Below are positions 50,211 to 60,000 of a stretch of DNA of 60,000 nt, piece by piece. Below the pieces are notes generated by a model, which was not told the DNA's origin, made no database searches, and was given only the letters and a program-made list of their open reading frames with translations. The stretch comes from Membranipora membranacea (taxonomy: Eukaryota > Bryozoa > Gymnolaemata > Cheilostomatida > Membraniporidae): contig OU612074.1 of NCBI GenBank assembly GCA_914767715.1, positions 1,629,501-1,689,500 of the forward strand, given 5' to 3'. The position numbers were made by a program, and so were the translations under genes. Numbering within the stretch: position 1 is the stretch's first letter; every line of letters begins with the position of its first letter.

Positions 50211-51222
50211 AATTCAGGACTGATGTAAACCAAGATCCAAATAGAAATGTGTCCCTTAAGCAATTTATGAGGCACTATGACATGGTAGTAAGTGACAAAG
50301 AGCATTAGGTATTATCCCGATTTGATAACCTCGGAAAAATAAGTGATTTACGGTGACAAATAGCAAGCTATTACTATTTCATTTAGCAAACTTTAGGGCC
50401 TTGGGCATTACAATATTCGTATAACCTGTGTTAACCTGCTGAGACTTTAACTCTTTAAGTCTTTAACTCCTTGTTCTGAGCAAGCTGCAAAAAGGTTATG
50501 GTAAGTAAACTATCAATATCAAGACAATGACAATGGTTTTGGAACAGTAGCTAACGGCGTTTGTGTGATTGCAATTATTTTATAATTGTATTGTTGCTTA
50601 TAGTATTGTTGCATTGATTGATTTCCATTTCAAGAATTAGATTGAACTACTAGTTATCACTGACATTGAATGATAGTAGTATTGGTAGTGATACATGTTC
50701 AAATTTAATGCGAATCTGTATCAACAACCTTCTGAAGCTTGTTTTGTGTGCACCGTGTTTGCTGAGGACACAGCATTTATAAATAATGATTGTAACACAG
50801 ATACATAGCCCAAGATGATCAATGAATGGTGCTCCACTCTTAAAATGGTATTCAACATGACCATGATATCCATAGAACTATGACCCATTGAATAGGTATC
50901 TTAGTATATTTTAATCATAATTTTTCATAATCATTGAATGTCACACTGAAAGATAGCCTAGATAACCTATGTCTTCCTTTTCCTGTTTTACTGTACATGC
51001 ACAAAGGGAATTATCAAAACACTGAAACTATTCTCACTGAGCTTGTGGCATTTTCCATGTATTAAAAGCTTTCAATGCAGTAATGCTGAGATTGAGGTTC
51101 GCTGAATTTCGATATGCCATTCCTGTTAAAACTAATTTCATATACTGTTTTAATGAACCACCGATTTCCACTGTAGATCACTTTCATCCAATTTTCTATG
51201 ATTGTACTATTTCTTTTATTAG
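50211..51222. other. Spacer between cassettes 2 and 3
   Basis: It aligns with 46354-47170 and partly with the relic at 1445-1690. It holds a LINE RT relic (about 50755-50860, reading AEDTAFINND and INEWCSTLKM). No signal exon is convincing: an ATG at about 50969 reads MSSFSCFTVHAQR, without a usable phase 1 donor. Confidence 0.6.
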
Positions 51223-51314
51223 ATAATGATGGGATAATGTGTCTGACTTGTGACGTTGAGGGTACCAATGATGACTGCAATAAATTGAACACGTCAATTA
51301 AATGTGACAACTCG
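51223..51314 (+). CDS. Cassette 3 exon: Ly6/uPAR half a
   Basis: 92 nt between TTTTATTAG and TCG|GTGAGTGG. It encodes DGIMCLTCDVEG, NDDC and IKC. Confidence 0.85.
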
Positions 51315-51677
51315 GTGAGTGGATTTGTTAAAATCCAGGTTTTTTCACGGCTGTATGAATCCATGTGGACGGGAAAAGTGGCCATCTGCTTGATATGAAT
51401 GTACAGTTGGGTTTAAAAATCATAGATATGGCAAGAACTCTGCTGCTGAATGCTTTCTGATTTTTGCAAATGCAACAATGGGTCTGCCAAAGCATCAGCA
51501 TCATTGAGGTGTTGCTATTTATTTTATTTTTTACTTTATCCTTTAAAATTCAATGTTCCGATATTCAATATTCTGATGTTCGAATATACAATGTGTCTGA
51601 AAGTGTGTGGACTTAATTTATTGATTTATTTGATCAATAAATTTGCAGAAAGTTTGAGTTTGTGCTGTGTGATAGTT

Positions 51678-53009
51678 TGCTGGCCCAGCGCGACAAAGTA
51701 CAAAGTGGCAAAACCAAAATAAATCTTTTATAATTTTAGCAATGTGGTTTTTCATGCTTGAGATTTCAAATCTGGTTGAATATTTTCTCTATCTCTGTCC
51801 GTTCTCCAGATATCTGGTGCAACTTTGTTCTAACTAGCAGAGTTTAAATATTCCCTCAGCGCGATAAAGAACTATCTGGCTTCATTCAATTTGATTGGTC
51901 CATTATGTGTTCATTGTCCAATCATGTTATGTTATCAACAAGGGATTAGTGACATGAGGTTTATTTATTATAGTTTATAAACTGTATGTATTTCACTTTG
52001 ATCACTTTCAAATCGAAGGCTGTTCGATGACCTTACAAGACTTAATGCTGACATACTATAGCAATTTTGGATATCAAATTATAATAGCCGTCTTTCTATG
52101 CAATTACTTTGATCTGCACTTTACTCATATAGTTCTCATTGTTATTTAGGTATGCTTGTGAAGTAAAGGAGTAGTTTATGTTAGATTTCACTACTTCCAC
52201 TGAGAAAAATAGTCAAGTTACCATGTTAAGTTGTCCTATCACTAAACAAATCAGTTTAAGCATTGTTGCATGTCAAGGTAATCTCATGTAAGCAGATTAA
52301 CAAACTTGGTATGTTTCTTTGGTTGTAATTATAATGTTTGTTCTGTTTAGAGATTACCTGCTTCATTCAAAAATATCTAATATTATTGTAAATAAAATCT
52401 GAGACAAAGTCCTAGTTAAAATTCTCCTTTGCTTGCAATTCCTTTTGCTGTGCAATTAAGTTACGTTATATTTGCATCCAAATCAATGGATGTGAAACAT
52501 AGCTAAGACTTATCTTCGGTAGGGAGATGCCTACATAGGCCAGAAAAAGGACCTCAAACTCAAATTAAAACAGTGGAGTTTTCTGAAAACTGCCAACTAA
52601 AAAAGTGTAAAATGGCAGAGAAAGATGTATCTGTGTACTATGAGTCTCTTATCAACTAGTTTTATGTGAAATACATCCGAATCCTCCCCAATAGTCTTAC
52701 TCTCATCCTTGTTACATCATTATGAGTACTCGCTTCATTGCCAGTTAGATCTTCATCGCGCTGAGATTTGATTATTTTCCTTGCGATATAAGTCTATCTG
52801 GCTTTGTTAATTGTAATTAAGGGATTGAAAAATCCTTGTATAGAAATTTCAACTCATGGTTATTATGTAATTTCATAACCAGGTCACATAGTTAAAATTT
52901 TAAAACTATCGGTTTAAAAGTTTTCAAGAAACAGGCCTGTCAAACTTAGATATGAATTCCTGCAAATTGGAAAAATGTCCAGATAGTACTTTGTCGCGCT
53001 GGGCCAGCG
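51678..53009. mobile_element. TIR DNA transposon (1332 bp, non-autonomous), AGTT TSD
   Basis: The left end GCTGGCCCAGCGCGACAAAG (then TAC) is inverted at the right end (GTACTTTGTCGCGCTGGGCC then AGC). AGTT at 51674-51677 and 53010-53013 flanks it. Introns of cassettes 1 (about 29145) and 2 (about 47517) have the empty site TAGTTG(T/C)CTTAG. Subterminal inverted blocks (CCTCAGCGCGATAAAGAA at about 51858 and TTCATCGCGCTGAG at about 52750) reinforce the symmetry. No transposase. The short TSD and GC-rich ends do not match a superfamily that I can name with confidence. Confidence 0.88.
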
Positions 53010-53603
53010 AGTTGTCTTAGTATCAATTTTCAGGCAATCATTCAAAACATGAACATTTAGGTTCCCAAGGTTTTGCTATTTGTTGCAGATGACTGGTTGC
53101 TGCTAATCTCATAACTATTTATAAGTGTATCTATACGTATGTTTTATACTCATTAATATATTATATTTAATTATATGTATAGACATTTTTTATGTTATAA
53201 ATAAATAACATTATATTTAATATAAACAAGAGTTTATATGAAGTCTAAAATGTCATAAACATGTATAACTATATTAATATATAATAATACAATGTATTTT
53301 GAGAAAAAGCTGTCAACAACACCTGTTCATGACCGGGTTGCATGAATTATAATTTATAGTTTCCTTTTGATGAAGTCTGTGAACGCATGTCAATCTTCTT
53401 TTGAAAAGCTTCTGGTTGCAAAGAACGAGAATTGTGTCTTTGTTTTCTACATTTCTACATGAGTCTTTGCTCGGCAGTGGTTTTTGTAAAAGGTCGGTTT
53501 TAATCAACCTCTCTATGTGTGTTACCCGCTTTCATAATTTTATTACAAAATCTTACAGCAGGTTTTTGTTCATGTTGTGATACCAGATTTTTTTCATTTG
53601 TAG

Positions 53604-53805
53604 GAAATGGTGTGTAAGACAACATATACATGGGATTATCAAACACTGAAGATAAAAAAGGGTTGCCACGACACAAAATGTGACCAACAACTTGCATTGT
53701 GCACACAACCAGACTACGGAGGGAAACCATCTGTATGCGAGTACTGCTGCAGTGAAGACAAATGTAACGTTGATCCCGAGTCAATATTCAACGAAACAAG
53801 GGGAG
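53604..53805 (+). CDS. Cassette 3 exon: Ly6/uPAR half b
   Basis: 202 nt, donor GGAG|GTGGGTAA. It encodes MVCKTTYTWDYQTLKIKKGC and CEYCCSEDKCN. Confidence 0.88.
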
Positions 53806-54632
53806 GTGGGTAAAAAGTTTGATCAATGGTATGAAGTAAAAAAGAGCATATTATGTCAGATACTATCTACTTGTAGTAGGCCTTCTATTATTAAGATTAC
53901 CATTCATTTTTACTTAACTTGATTAATTTTGCTTACAAAGAATGTGCAAAATATTGCATTTTGGTACAGGACTTACCCAATTGCCCGTAATCAAAACTCA
54001 CATATCCATATTAAGCCCTACTTAAATCGACCTCCTGAGTTTAAAATTCAAATCTATTGGGATGAGGAGTTCCCTTAACATGCCCCTGTATTATAAATTT
54101 TTATCGCATCAACCATCACCAGAAGATGTTCTCCCTCATGTGCAAGAAAAGAACCCAAGAAGAAACCAACGGAAATAAACCAAGGATATAGAACTCAATT
54201 CAATGAACAAAAATGGTTTGACAATGCGAATTAAAATGAATCTATGGTTGTTGATGAGCAAAGATGGTGTGGAATTTTGTTGTTAGATGTAGTCTTATGA
54301 ATCAAAATGAAGCTTTATGGGTGGATGTAAGACGTGGGTAACAAGAAAACAAAAGCGATGTCCAGGCGCTTGAAATATCATTGTTTATATAGCTCGGGCT
54401 TAGAAAATGGTGGATTTTAAATACTTGACTAAGGCCCTATTGTGATTATGCCAATTAGATAACAATTCAAAACAGTAGGTTATTTGCAGTAAGAATGGAC
54501 GGCTGGAACCATTCACAACATATGATAAGCGTAATAAATCCATCAATTAATCGATCAAGTTTAGGTATTGAGCACAGTATATGTTATATGCCGTTTAACA
54601 GTGGTAATAACTTTTTGCCAACTCTGTTTCAG

Positions 54633-54812
54633 AGAACTATTGCCGCATTGGGGAGGTAAATTTCAACAATCAGTGTGTTAGCATCAATAAAAGACCACAA
54701 CCGGCTAATTTTCACCAAGCTTCGTGCGAAAAGAATTATGGAATGTTGGTTATAAAGATAAAAACCTCTGCACATGCTGTTGAGCTGCGAAAGTGGTTAA
54801 TCGTATTCGATG
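54633..54812 (+). pseudogene. Cassette 3 exon: CTLD half a, donor lost
   Basis: After TGTTTCAG it encodes NYCRIGEVNFNNQCVSIN, HQASCEKNYGML and AVELRKWL. The aligned donor dinucleotide is CA, not GT. Read-through continues about 24 codons to a TAA at 54879. Confidence 0.7.
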
Positions 54813-55056
54813 CAGAAGGCAAGTGGTGGACCGAGGAGATTTTTTATCATGTTTCTGATTTCCAATTCAAACATTCATAAATTGCAATTTGATCAAACCT
54901 TTACAAAACGCAGAAGGCGAGTTGACCGAATAGGATGTTCATCATTATTATTAGTTTCAATTCAGCCATTTAAATATTATGGCTCGATCAACAATGAACT
55001 CAAGTCTGAGATAATAAACTTGAGTGCTATCTCTTCTGTTTTGTTACCTATTTTAG

Positions 55057-55239
55057 TTCGTGTTGGTTATTGGTTTGATCCATATAAAATAGAATCCCCA
55101 GGAAGAGACTTGAACCTTTGGAGATTTAAAAAACGTCCTTCACAAAAAGGATGCGTCTATGCTAGTAAAACTGGATGGGTCAGGATGGCAAACTGTGGAT
55201 CGACACACCAATATGCCTGTGTGACGACTCTGAGAAAAG
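55057..55239 (+). CDS. Cassette 3 exon: CTLD half b
   Basis: 183 nt between CTATTTTAG and AAAG|GTGTGA. It encodes VGYWFDPYKI, LNLWRF, KGCVYAS, GWVRMANC and YACV. Cysteines are kept, but the WIGL-like strand and loops differ strongly from cassettes 1 and 2. Confidence 0.75.
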
Positions 55240-56580
55240 GTGTGACAATTTATAATTTAAAATGTTGACCCTTATTTTTAGACTAATTCATCTCTATCAC
55301 ATAACCGTTCTTTACACCTCTCAGCCTGCCAGTTTAAGATTAAGATAAGATTTATTTTAAAACCCTCTACAGAACAATTTTGAGAATTTGTTGTGTTGAA
55401 AAAGTTTGTAGAAAAAAATGCTCAGCAATAATGAGCATGAGTAAAAATTCATGAAACTAACAATAGATTGTTAAGGTGACACATTGCGCACACTTAATGT
55501 GATCATGAAGCGTATTTCGCCCTTAGAGATCGTGTACAGGTATTGGGTGTAATGATGCCAAAGAGTGGATGGTCATTGCTGTTTTTGATCTTGAGATAAT
55601 AGCTACTGCTCAAGTTAGTCAAATGTGCAGCCTCTATTGTCTCTATCGTCTATCTTTCAAAGTTATCCAGGTTTATAGTCAAGAATACAAGGAAAACTAT
55701 ATTTCAGTTTATTTGAACGGAAGCGGGCAACAATTTGACCACACTTCACTTCAGTTCAGGAGAAAATTAATTTATTTAACTGAAAAAAAAACGGAGGAGA
55801 TAATTCTAGTAATTACCCATGTGATCTTTTTGTTTTGCATAGCATAGTCTGATGTTTATGGGTAACCTCATTGTTTGTGCCTTGCCATTATAATATATAT
55901 TGTATAATACACAGTATATATATATACTTACATACCTACACACTACATATACTGTCGGTTAAAAAACAACTACGGCATGCATTCAACAAAATTATATCTG
56001 CTTTGTTCACACAATATAAATCAGATGGGACTGGTTGCCTTTGACAACCATGCTGAACAACTTCAATGGAAGATTTGGTTGTTCAACTTTGTGTAGAATC
56101 AGTGGATACATTCCATTCAATGACATTGCTGATGTCAGAACAATAGCATTACATTTACAGCATTACCTGGATGACTGATGGCAATTCAGGGTAGGTTGAC
56201 TCATCTCTGTCCCTTTCAGGGTTTTTTGTTATGAAATTGAATAGAGCGCTTCTTTCATTCTGTCAAGAAATTTATAATAAATCCAAGAAAAAAAATGTTC
56301 CATTCTGTATGATAGGCCTCAATAGCACATATCATAAAGAATTTGAAAGGAATCAGCGACTCGCTACTTGGTCAGTCATAGTCTCACTCTATTCATATAA
56401 TAAAAATTGTTTCCCTCCTTGATGAAAGCCTAGCTCTCAAAGTTCTCTTGGTGTCACATTTTTACAAGCTCTGACTTATTCTGTAAATATTTTGACCAAA
56501 GACATAGGCTAATCAACCTTCTTATTGGTCAATTAATGAACGATAGCCTGAAGGTCTCTTTGATATGTATATGCCTAGAT
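55240..56580. other. Cassette 3 last intron, left part: unassigned
   Basis: There is an AT-dinucleotide stretch near 55890-55930. ORFs at 55569-55847 and 56231-56422 have no motif. No transposon end is visible. Confidence 0.4.
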
Positions 56581-58740
56581 TCCACCCTCAACCGGTGAGT
56601 GGGGTAAAAAAAGATATCCTTTGGTATTACTTGAGCTGAGAGAAAAGCTTACAAAAATGCACATTAAGTCTAAACAACAACCTTTAAACGCTGATTTGAA
56701 GAAACAATACCAGTCTTTCCGAAATTCTGTAACTACAAAACTTTACAATGCCAAGACTGAATTCTACAGAAAAGAGTTTTTATACTGCCAATCCAACCAG
56801 AACGAAAAATGGAGGTTTTTAAACAAATTCCTGAATAAAAGTTCTCAAGCTGAAAAACTTATTATTTTGAAAGATCAAGCAGGAAGTGTGATTGATGACA
56901 AAGGATTTATTGCGAACGCTTTAAATCGCTTTTTGTCTGAGATAGTGGTGGAAATTTCATCAAACCTCCCTCTCCCCAACGACTCTCCTGAGTATTATTT
57001 TGAAAAAAATAACACCCAAATGAATGCAAAATTTGAACCCTATGAAATCTATACTATTTACGTTTTAAAAGTAATTGACAGTTTTTCAAATCGGAAGGCA
57101 ACTGGGCCAGATGGTATTCCAATCCTTTCCTTAAAAGAATGCAAATTTATCCTAATCCCAGCTTTATCTTACAAATTTAGTTATCAAAACATCCAATTTT
57201 CCAGATTGCCTAAAAATTGCTTGTGTTAAACCACTATACAAAAAGGGTGTTAAAAATACTTGCACGAACTATCGGCCGATTTCAGTTTTACCTGCTCTGG
57301 GAAAAATTATAGAGAAAATACTATCTTTTCAAATTAGGGAATCTTTAGAGCTGAATTATCTTTTAACAGAATGTCAATTTGGTTTTCGAACCAAGAGAAG
57401 CACTACAGATGCTATAAATTTTGTAATGGAAAAGCTATACAACAATTTTAACACAAGAAAAATTGCACAGGGTGTTTTTTTAGACTTTTCCAAGGCCTTT
57501 GATACAGTTAATCACGCCATTTTAATCAAAAAATTATCTTTTGATGGCTTTTCAAAAAATTCTCAATACCTTATTAAAAATTAATTAACAAATCGGAAGC
57601 AATTTGTATCCTTAGATGGTGCTAAGTCTCAATTACAGACTATGAAAATTGGTGTGCCCCAGGGGTCAATCCTTGGGCCTCTTTTATTTTTAATCTATAT
57701 GAATGGTCTTCTTTATGCAGCCCCGGATTTGAGTTACGTCTTATTTGCTGATTATACCAATATCTTTAGTACAGATAGCCAGCTGATGGCATCTCAACTT
57801 CAAATAGTGAACCAATTGTGCCTTTCAAATAGACTCGTATTAAATTATGAGAAGACCCATCAAGTTTTGTTCAAATCCCCTAAAAAGCAGTACGATAGCC
57901 AAAGCTATAATCTGATGATGGGCTCTTCAATTTTGGAAATAAATGGAGAGACAAAGTTTCTTGGATTAACCATTGATTCATTTATAGATTTTAATTCGCT
58001 CCTCAAAGGGTTGGCTCAAAAGCTACATTTAAACCTGCTAATGATAAGAGCAGTTAGGCCATTTTATATGATAAAACATTGACTGATATTTACTACACAT
58101 TTTTTATCCCCCATCTCATATATAGCATAGAGTTCTGGGGCCATGCTTGTGAAACAAATTTAAAACCAATACAAATTATACAAAAAGCTGCTTTGAGAGT
58201 CATTGTTCGCATAAAACCTGGAGAAAATTTTTCCACATATTTTGAAAAACTTAAAATTATGCCTTGAAACATGATTTTTGAATATTGATTATTAAAGTTG
58301 CTTTTAAAAACATATCCAACGGAAGACATCTTAAAACTATTGCCAGAACACAACCATGATATGAGATCCAAAGCCCTAAAAACAATTAAAGCTAACAACA
58401 ACAGGGGTGGGAGGTCCCTGTTGTACACAGGTGTGATACTGTATAACAGGTACATTTTGGAAGATTGGACAGGATCTGGGAACATTCCCATTTCTAGTCT
58501 GGCTGAGCGCTTTTGGGTCTATGCTCGACAGCGGGCGCTGTGCTGACTCGTGTTTCAACTTATCAGCTTGTGTCGGTGTTCTTCATGGGTGACCATCGGG
58601 ACAGGCTGTCACTCTTGTCTTCGGACTATCTGGCTGAGCCCATGTTTTCTTGTATCTGTATTACTTACTAATATGCCGAATTCTTTTATTTGATTTAACT
58701 AATTTTATAGCATAAACGATAAAAAAAAATTATCTTAACT
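56580..58740 (+). pseudogene. LINE, nearly full reverse transcriptase with frameshifts
   Basis: The linker (56621-57170) leads to SFSNRKATGPDGIPILSLK. A shifted frame then has KPLYKKGVKNTCTNYRPISV, ECQFGFRTKRSTTDAINF and GVFLDFSKAFDTVNH (motif A intact). 57642-58082 gives IGVPQGSILGPLLFLIYMNG and VLFADYTNIF: the second catalytic Asp is Tyr. A stop at 58080 is followed by IPHLIYSIEFWGHA and, after another stop, by a C-terminus ending at 58546. A 3' UTR of about 180 bp ends in ATAAACGATAAAAAAAAA. It lies in the last intron of cassette 3. Confidence 0.88.
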
Positions 58741-59170
58741 AGAACACATTGTTGGCTTTTGAATCGCAATTACAAAGAACAGCAGCTGGAACAGAGTTGC
58801 TACCATCACAAACCTACAAAATGTAAATAAAAGAACCTCAACAACTAAAAGAATATTAAATCCATGTCTGTGGAACTTCCAGTGGCCATGTGTAGCCATC
58901 GCAATGGATTATTTGTTATTAAAAGACACTATGGCCAGTCCTCGGAGTCGGGTGCATGAAAAACCAATCACAGCAGCAGCTGTGCAAATCTGTTATGTTT
59001 CAAGGTGGCATTTGGAAGGTATCTTTAGATCTTGAGAAGCAGTCATGTGGCCAAGTACATGATCTCACAGAACAAAAAGAAAAGGAAAATACAAATAAAC
59101 ATAAACATAAACCAATAAACTTTATTAGCCATTTACCTTATCTCATATGGTGGCGATGGTGAAATGGAGT
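58741..59170. other. Unassigned intron DNA
   Basis: No recognisable feature. The ORF at 58956-59162 lacks any motif. Confidence 0.35.
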
Positions 59171-59647
59171 TTGGTGTGGGTTGAGCGTGCTGACCCCGAG
59201 TAGTGAATAGTGGTCTTGCTAATTAGGTTAATTGTCGGATCACCAAGAGCCTTCTGATGTATATACCTCTAATGAGGGTGTTACTTTACTACCTGTAAAT
59301 ATAATATCAATAAACGTGAGACCGCTTTGCATCCTAATCTTAGTATTTGGTATTTAAGCTGATATGCATTGTTAGCAACGCCAAAATTTGGGCCGATCAG
59401 ATGCCTCATGTTTGTTAAGTAGACCTGTACCACCCTCAATTGTTTCAAACTAACATGTCTTTCTTGCCTGATACATTGCATGGAATTCAGCAAAAAAAAT
59501 TAACATCCAATGCAGTTGATCTCAAAAAAGATCATTCAAAGTAACCCTTAATCCACATAAAAAGTTTTTCTTTGAGTTACACATTAAAGTTTTGTGGCAA
59601 AACAAGCAAAGCTGCTGGTTTTCATTCAAGATTCTGTGTTGTTTCAG
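59171..59647 (+). other. Cassette 3 last intron, part shared with cassettes 1 and 2
   Basis: It matches 45370-45610 and 49740-49800 (CAATGCAGTTGATCTC is shared with cassette 2). The GTGGATCCTGAA block of cassettes 1 and 2 is absent here. Confidence 0.6.
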
Positions 59648-59835
59648 TTGATGGAGGATGGAGTGACTGGATGGATTGGGGTAAGTGTCCGGAATCCGGA
59701 TCGCCCAGATTAAACTTCAGAAAGAGGCTGTGTGCTAACCCAGTTCCTGTGTTTGGAGGGGCTTATTGTGAAGGTGATGCTGTCCAGTCTCGAAAATGTG
59801 GTGGGTTTGTGATGGGTGCAGCTGAGATTCCATAA
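59648..59835 (+). CDS. Cassette 3 exon: TSP1 domain and stop
   Basis: 188 nt after TTGTTTCAG. It encodes GGWSDWMDWGKC, FRKRLC, PVPVFGGAYCEGDAV and RKCGG, then a stop. It is close to cassettes 1 and 2 (about eleven changes from cassette 1), far less diverged than the CTLD. Confidence 0.87.
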
Positions 59836-60000
59836 AACTCAAGAATTTTTGTAAAACACGATCCATATGGAAATGTTTCATTTATAAATTCAAGCACAAC
59901 AAGTGACAACAGCGCTGGGTATGAGCTCCATTTTATCATCTTAGATAATAATGGATTCATGGTGACAATTAGTAAGCATCTGCTAATTCATCTAGCGAGG
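59836..60000. other. Start of the spacer after cassette 3
   Basis: It resembles the beginning of the other spacers (CAGCGCTGGGTATGAGC, as at 46428), so the array may continue beyond the window. Confidence 0.55.

Larger units (their letters stand above)
51223..59835 (+). pseudogene. Cassette 3: Ly6/uPAR-CTLD-TSP1 exons with a lost CTLD splice donor
   Basis: Exons are 51223-51314, 53604-53805, 54633-54812 (by homology), 55057-55239 and 59648-59835. Ly6 and TSP1 exons are intact. At the end of CTLD half a, where cassettes 1 and 2 have G|GT, cassette 3 reads G|CA, and no other in-frame phase 1 donor follows before the stop. The CTLD is also the most divergent. It is probably a decaying copy, or one that uses a changed splice pattern. 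The CTLD half b frame is open upstream through the intron from 54810. Confidence 0.6.

Noticed and set aside
54810-55268. A 152-codon single-exon gene
   Set aside because: It is the CTLD half b exon of cassette 3 read upstream through an intron that happens to be open. Homologous exons in cassettes 1 and 2 begin at the TTTTAG acceptor.
55569-55847. ORF of 92 codons in the cassette 3 intron
   Set aside because: No domain, no conservation in the sister introns, no splice context.
28252-59835. Three-finger toxin genes
   Set aside because: The cysteine pattern is of the general Ly6/uPAR fold, and it is fused to lectin and TSP1 domains with invertebrate-type introns. Nothing points to a venom toxin.

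Overview
This window is AT-rich metazoan nuclear DNA. The evidence is spliced genes with GT-AG introns, extracellular animal domains (Ly6/uPAR, C-type lectin, thrombospondin type 1), and many LINE, Ty3/gypsy, BEL/Pao, hAT and SINE copies. No bacterial operon, rRNA gene or CRISPR array is visible. The phylum cannot be read from the sequence; a marine invertebrate is likely but this is inference.

The biological core is on the + strand from about 28.2 to 59.8 kb. It holds three tandem cassettes of the same five exons: Ly6/uPAR half a, Ly6/uPAR half b, C-type-lectin-like (CTLD) half a, CTLD half b, and a TSP1 domain that ends in a stop codon. Cassette boundaries and most internal introns are phase 1; only the intron inside the Ly6 domain is phase 0. 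A signal-peptide exon (28252-28312) precedes cassette 1. Its six exons add up to 924 nt, an exact open frame for a secreted protein of about 307 residues with the order signal peptide-Ly6-CTLD-TSP1. Cassette 2 (47171-50210) is intact but has no visible signal exon. Cassette 3 (51223-59835) has lost the splice donor of CTLD half a. Degenerate pieces of the same cassette lie at 1445-1690, 5781-5975 and 27990-28120, so the array was once longer. The TSP1 exon is nearly invariant between cassettes and the CTLD is not. I read the locus as a fast-evolving modular secreted lectin family, possibly for recognition or defence (inference).

Region by region. 1-0.82 kb is a 52-54 bp minisatellite. 1.4-6 kb holds array relics, a LINE relic, tRNA-type SINEs and a dispersed element of about 1 kb. 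6.3-7.6 kb is a minus-strand LINE. 7.6-10.84 kb is a plus-strand LINE whose 3' end runs into a perfect (ATCC) array of about 2.4 kb (10963-13371). 14.0-15.9 kb is another minus-strand LINE. Between 17.2 and 27.33 kb an old minus-strand ORF, apparently with an RNase H1-type hybrid-binding domain, a coiled coil and an RRM-like domain, has been broken up by a hAT-type non-autonomous transposon (17607-18839), a LINE 3' end, and a complete Ty3/gypsy element (20213-27051). The gypsy element has LTRs and a TTGAC target-site duplication, and itself carries a nested TIR element with a second insertion inside.

The large Ly6 intron of cassette 1 (28790-38620) holds a LINE, a decayed BEL/Pao element, SINE and LINE fragments. 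The last intron of cassette 1 holds a giant imperfect palindrome (40.0-43.1 kb), a foldback element and a SINE-split LINE. Because the cassette introns are paralogous, several insertions have empty sites inside this same window, which gives exact boundaries: a U2-snRNA-headed SINE (47716-47942, 20-bp TSD) and a TIR element (51678-53009, AGTT TSD). Most reverse transcriptase copies have a damaged catalytic box.
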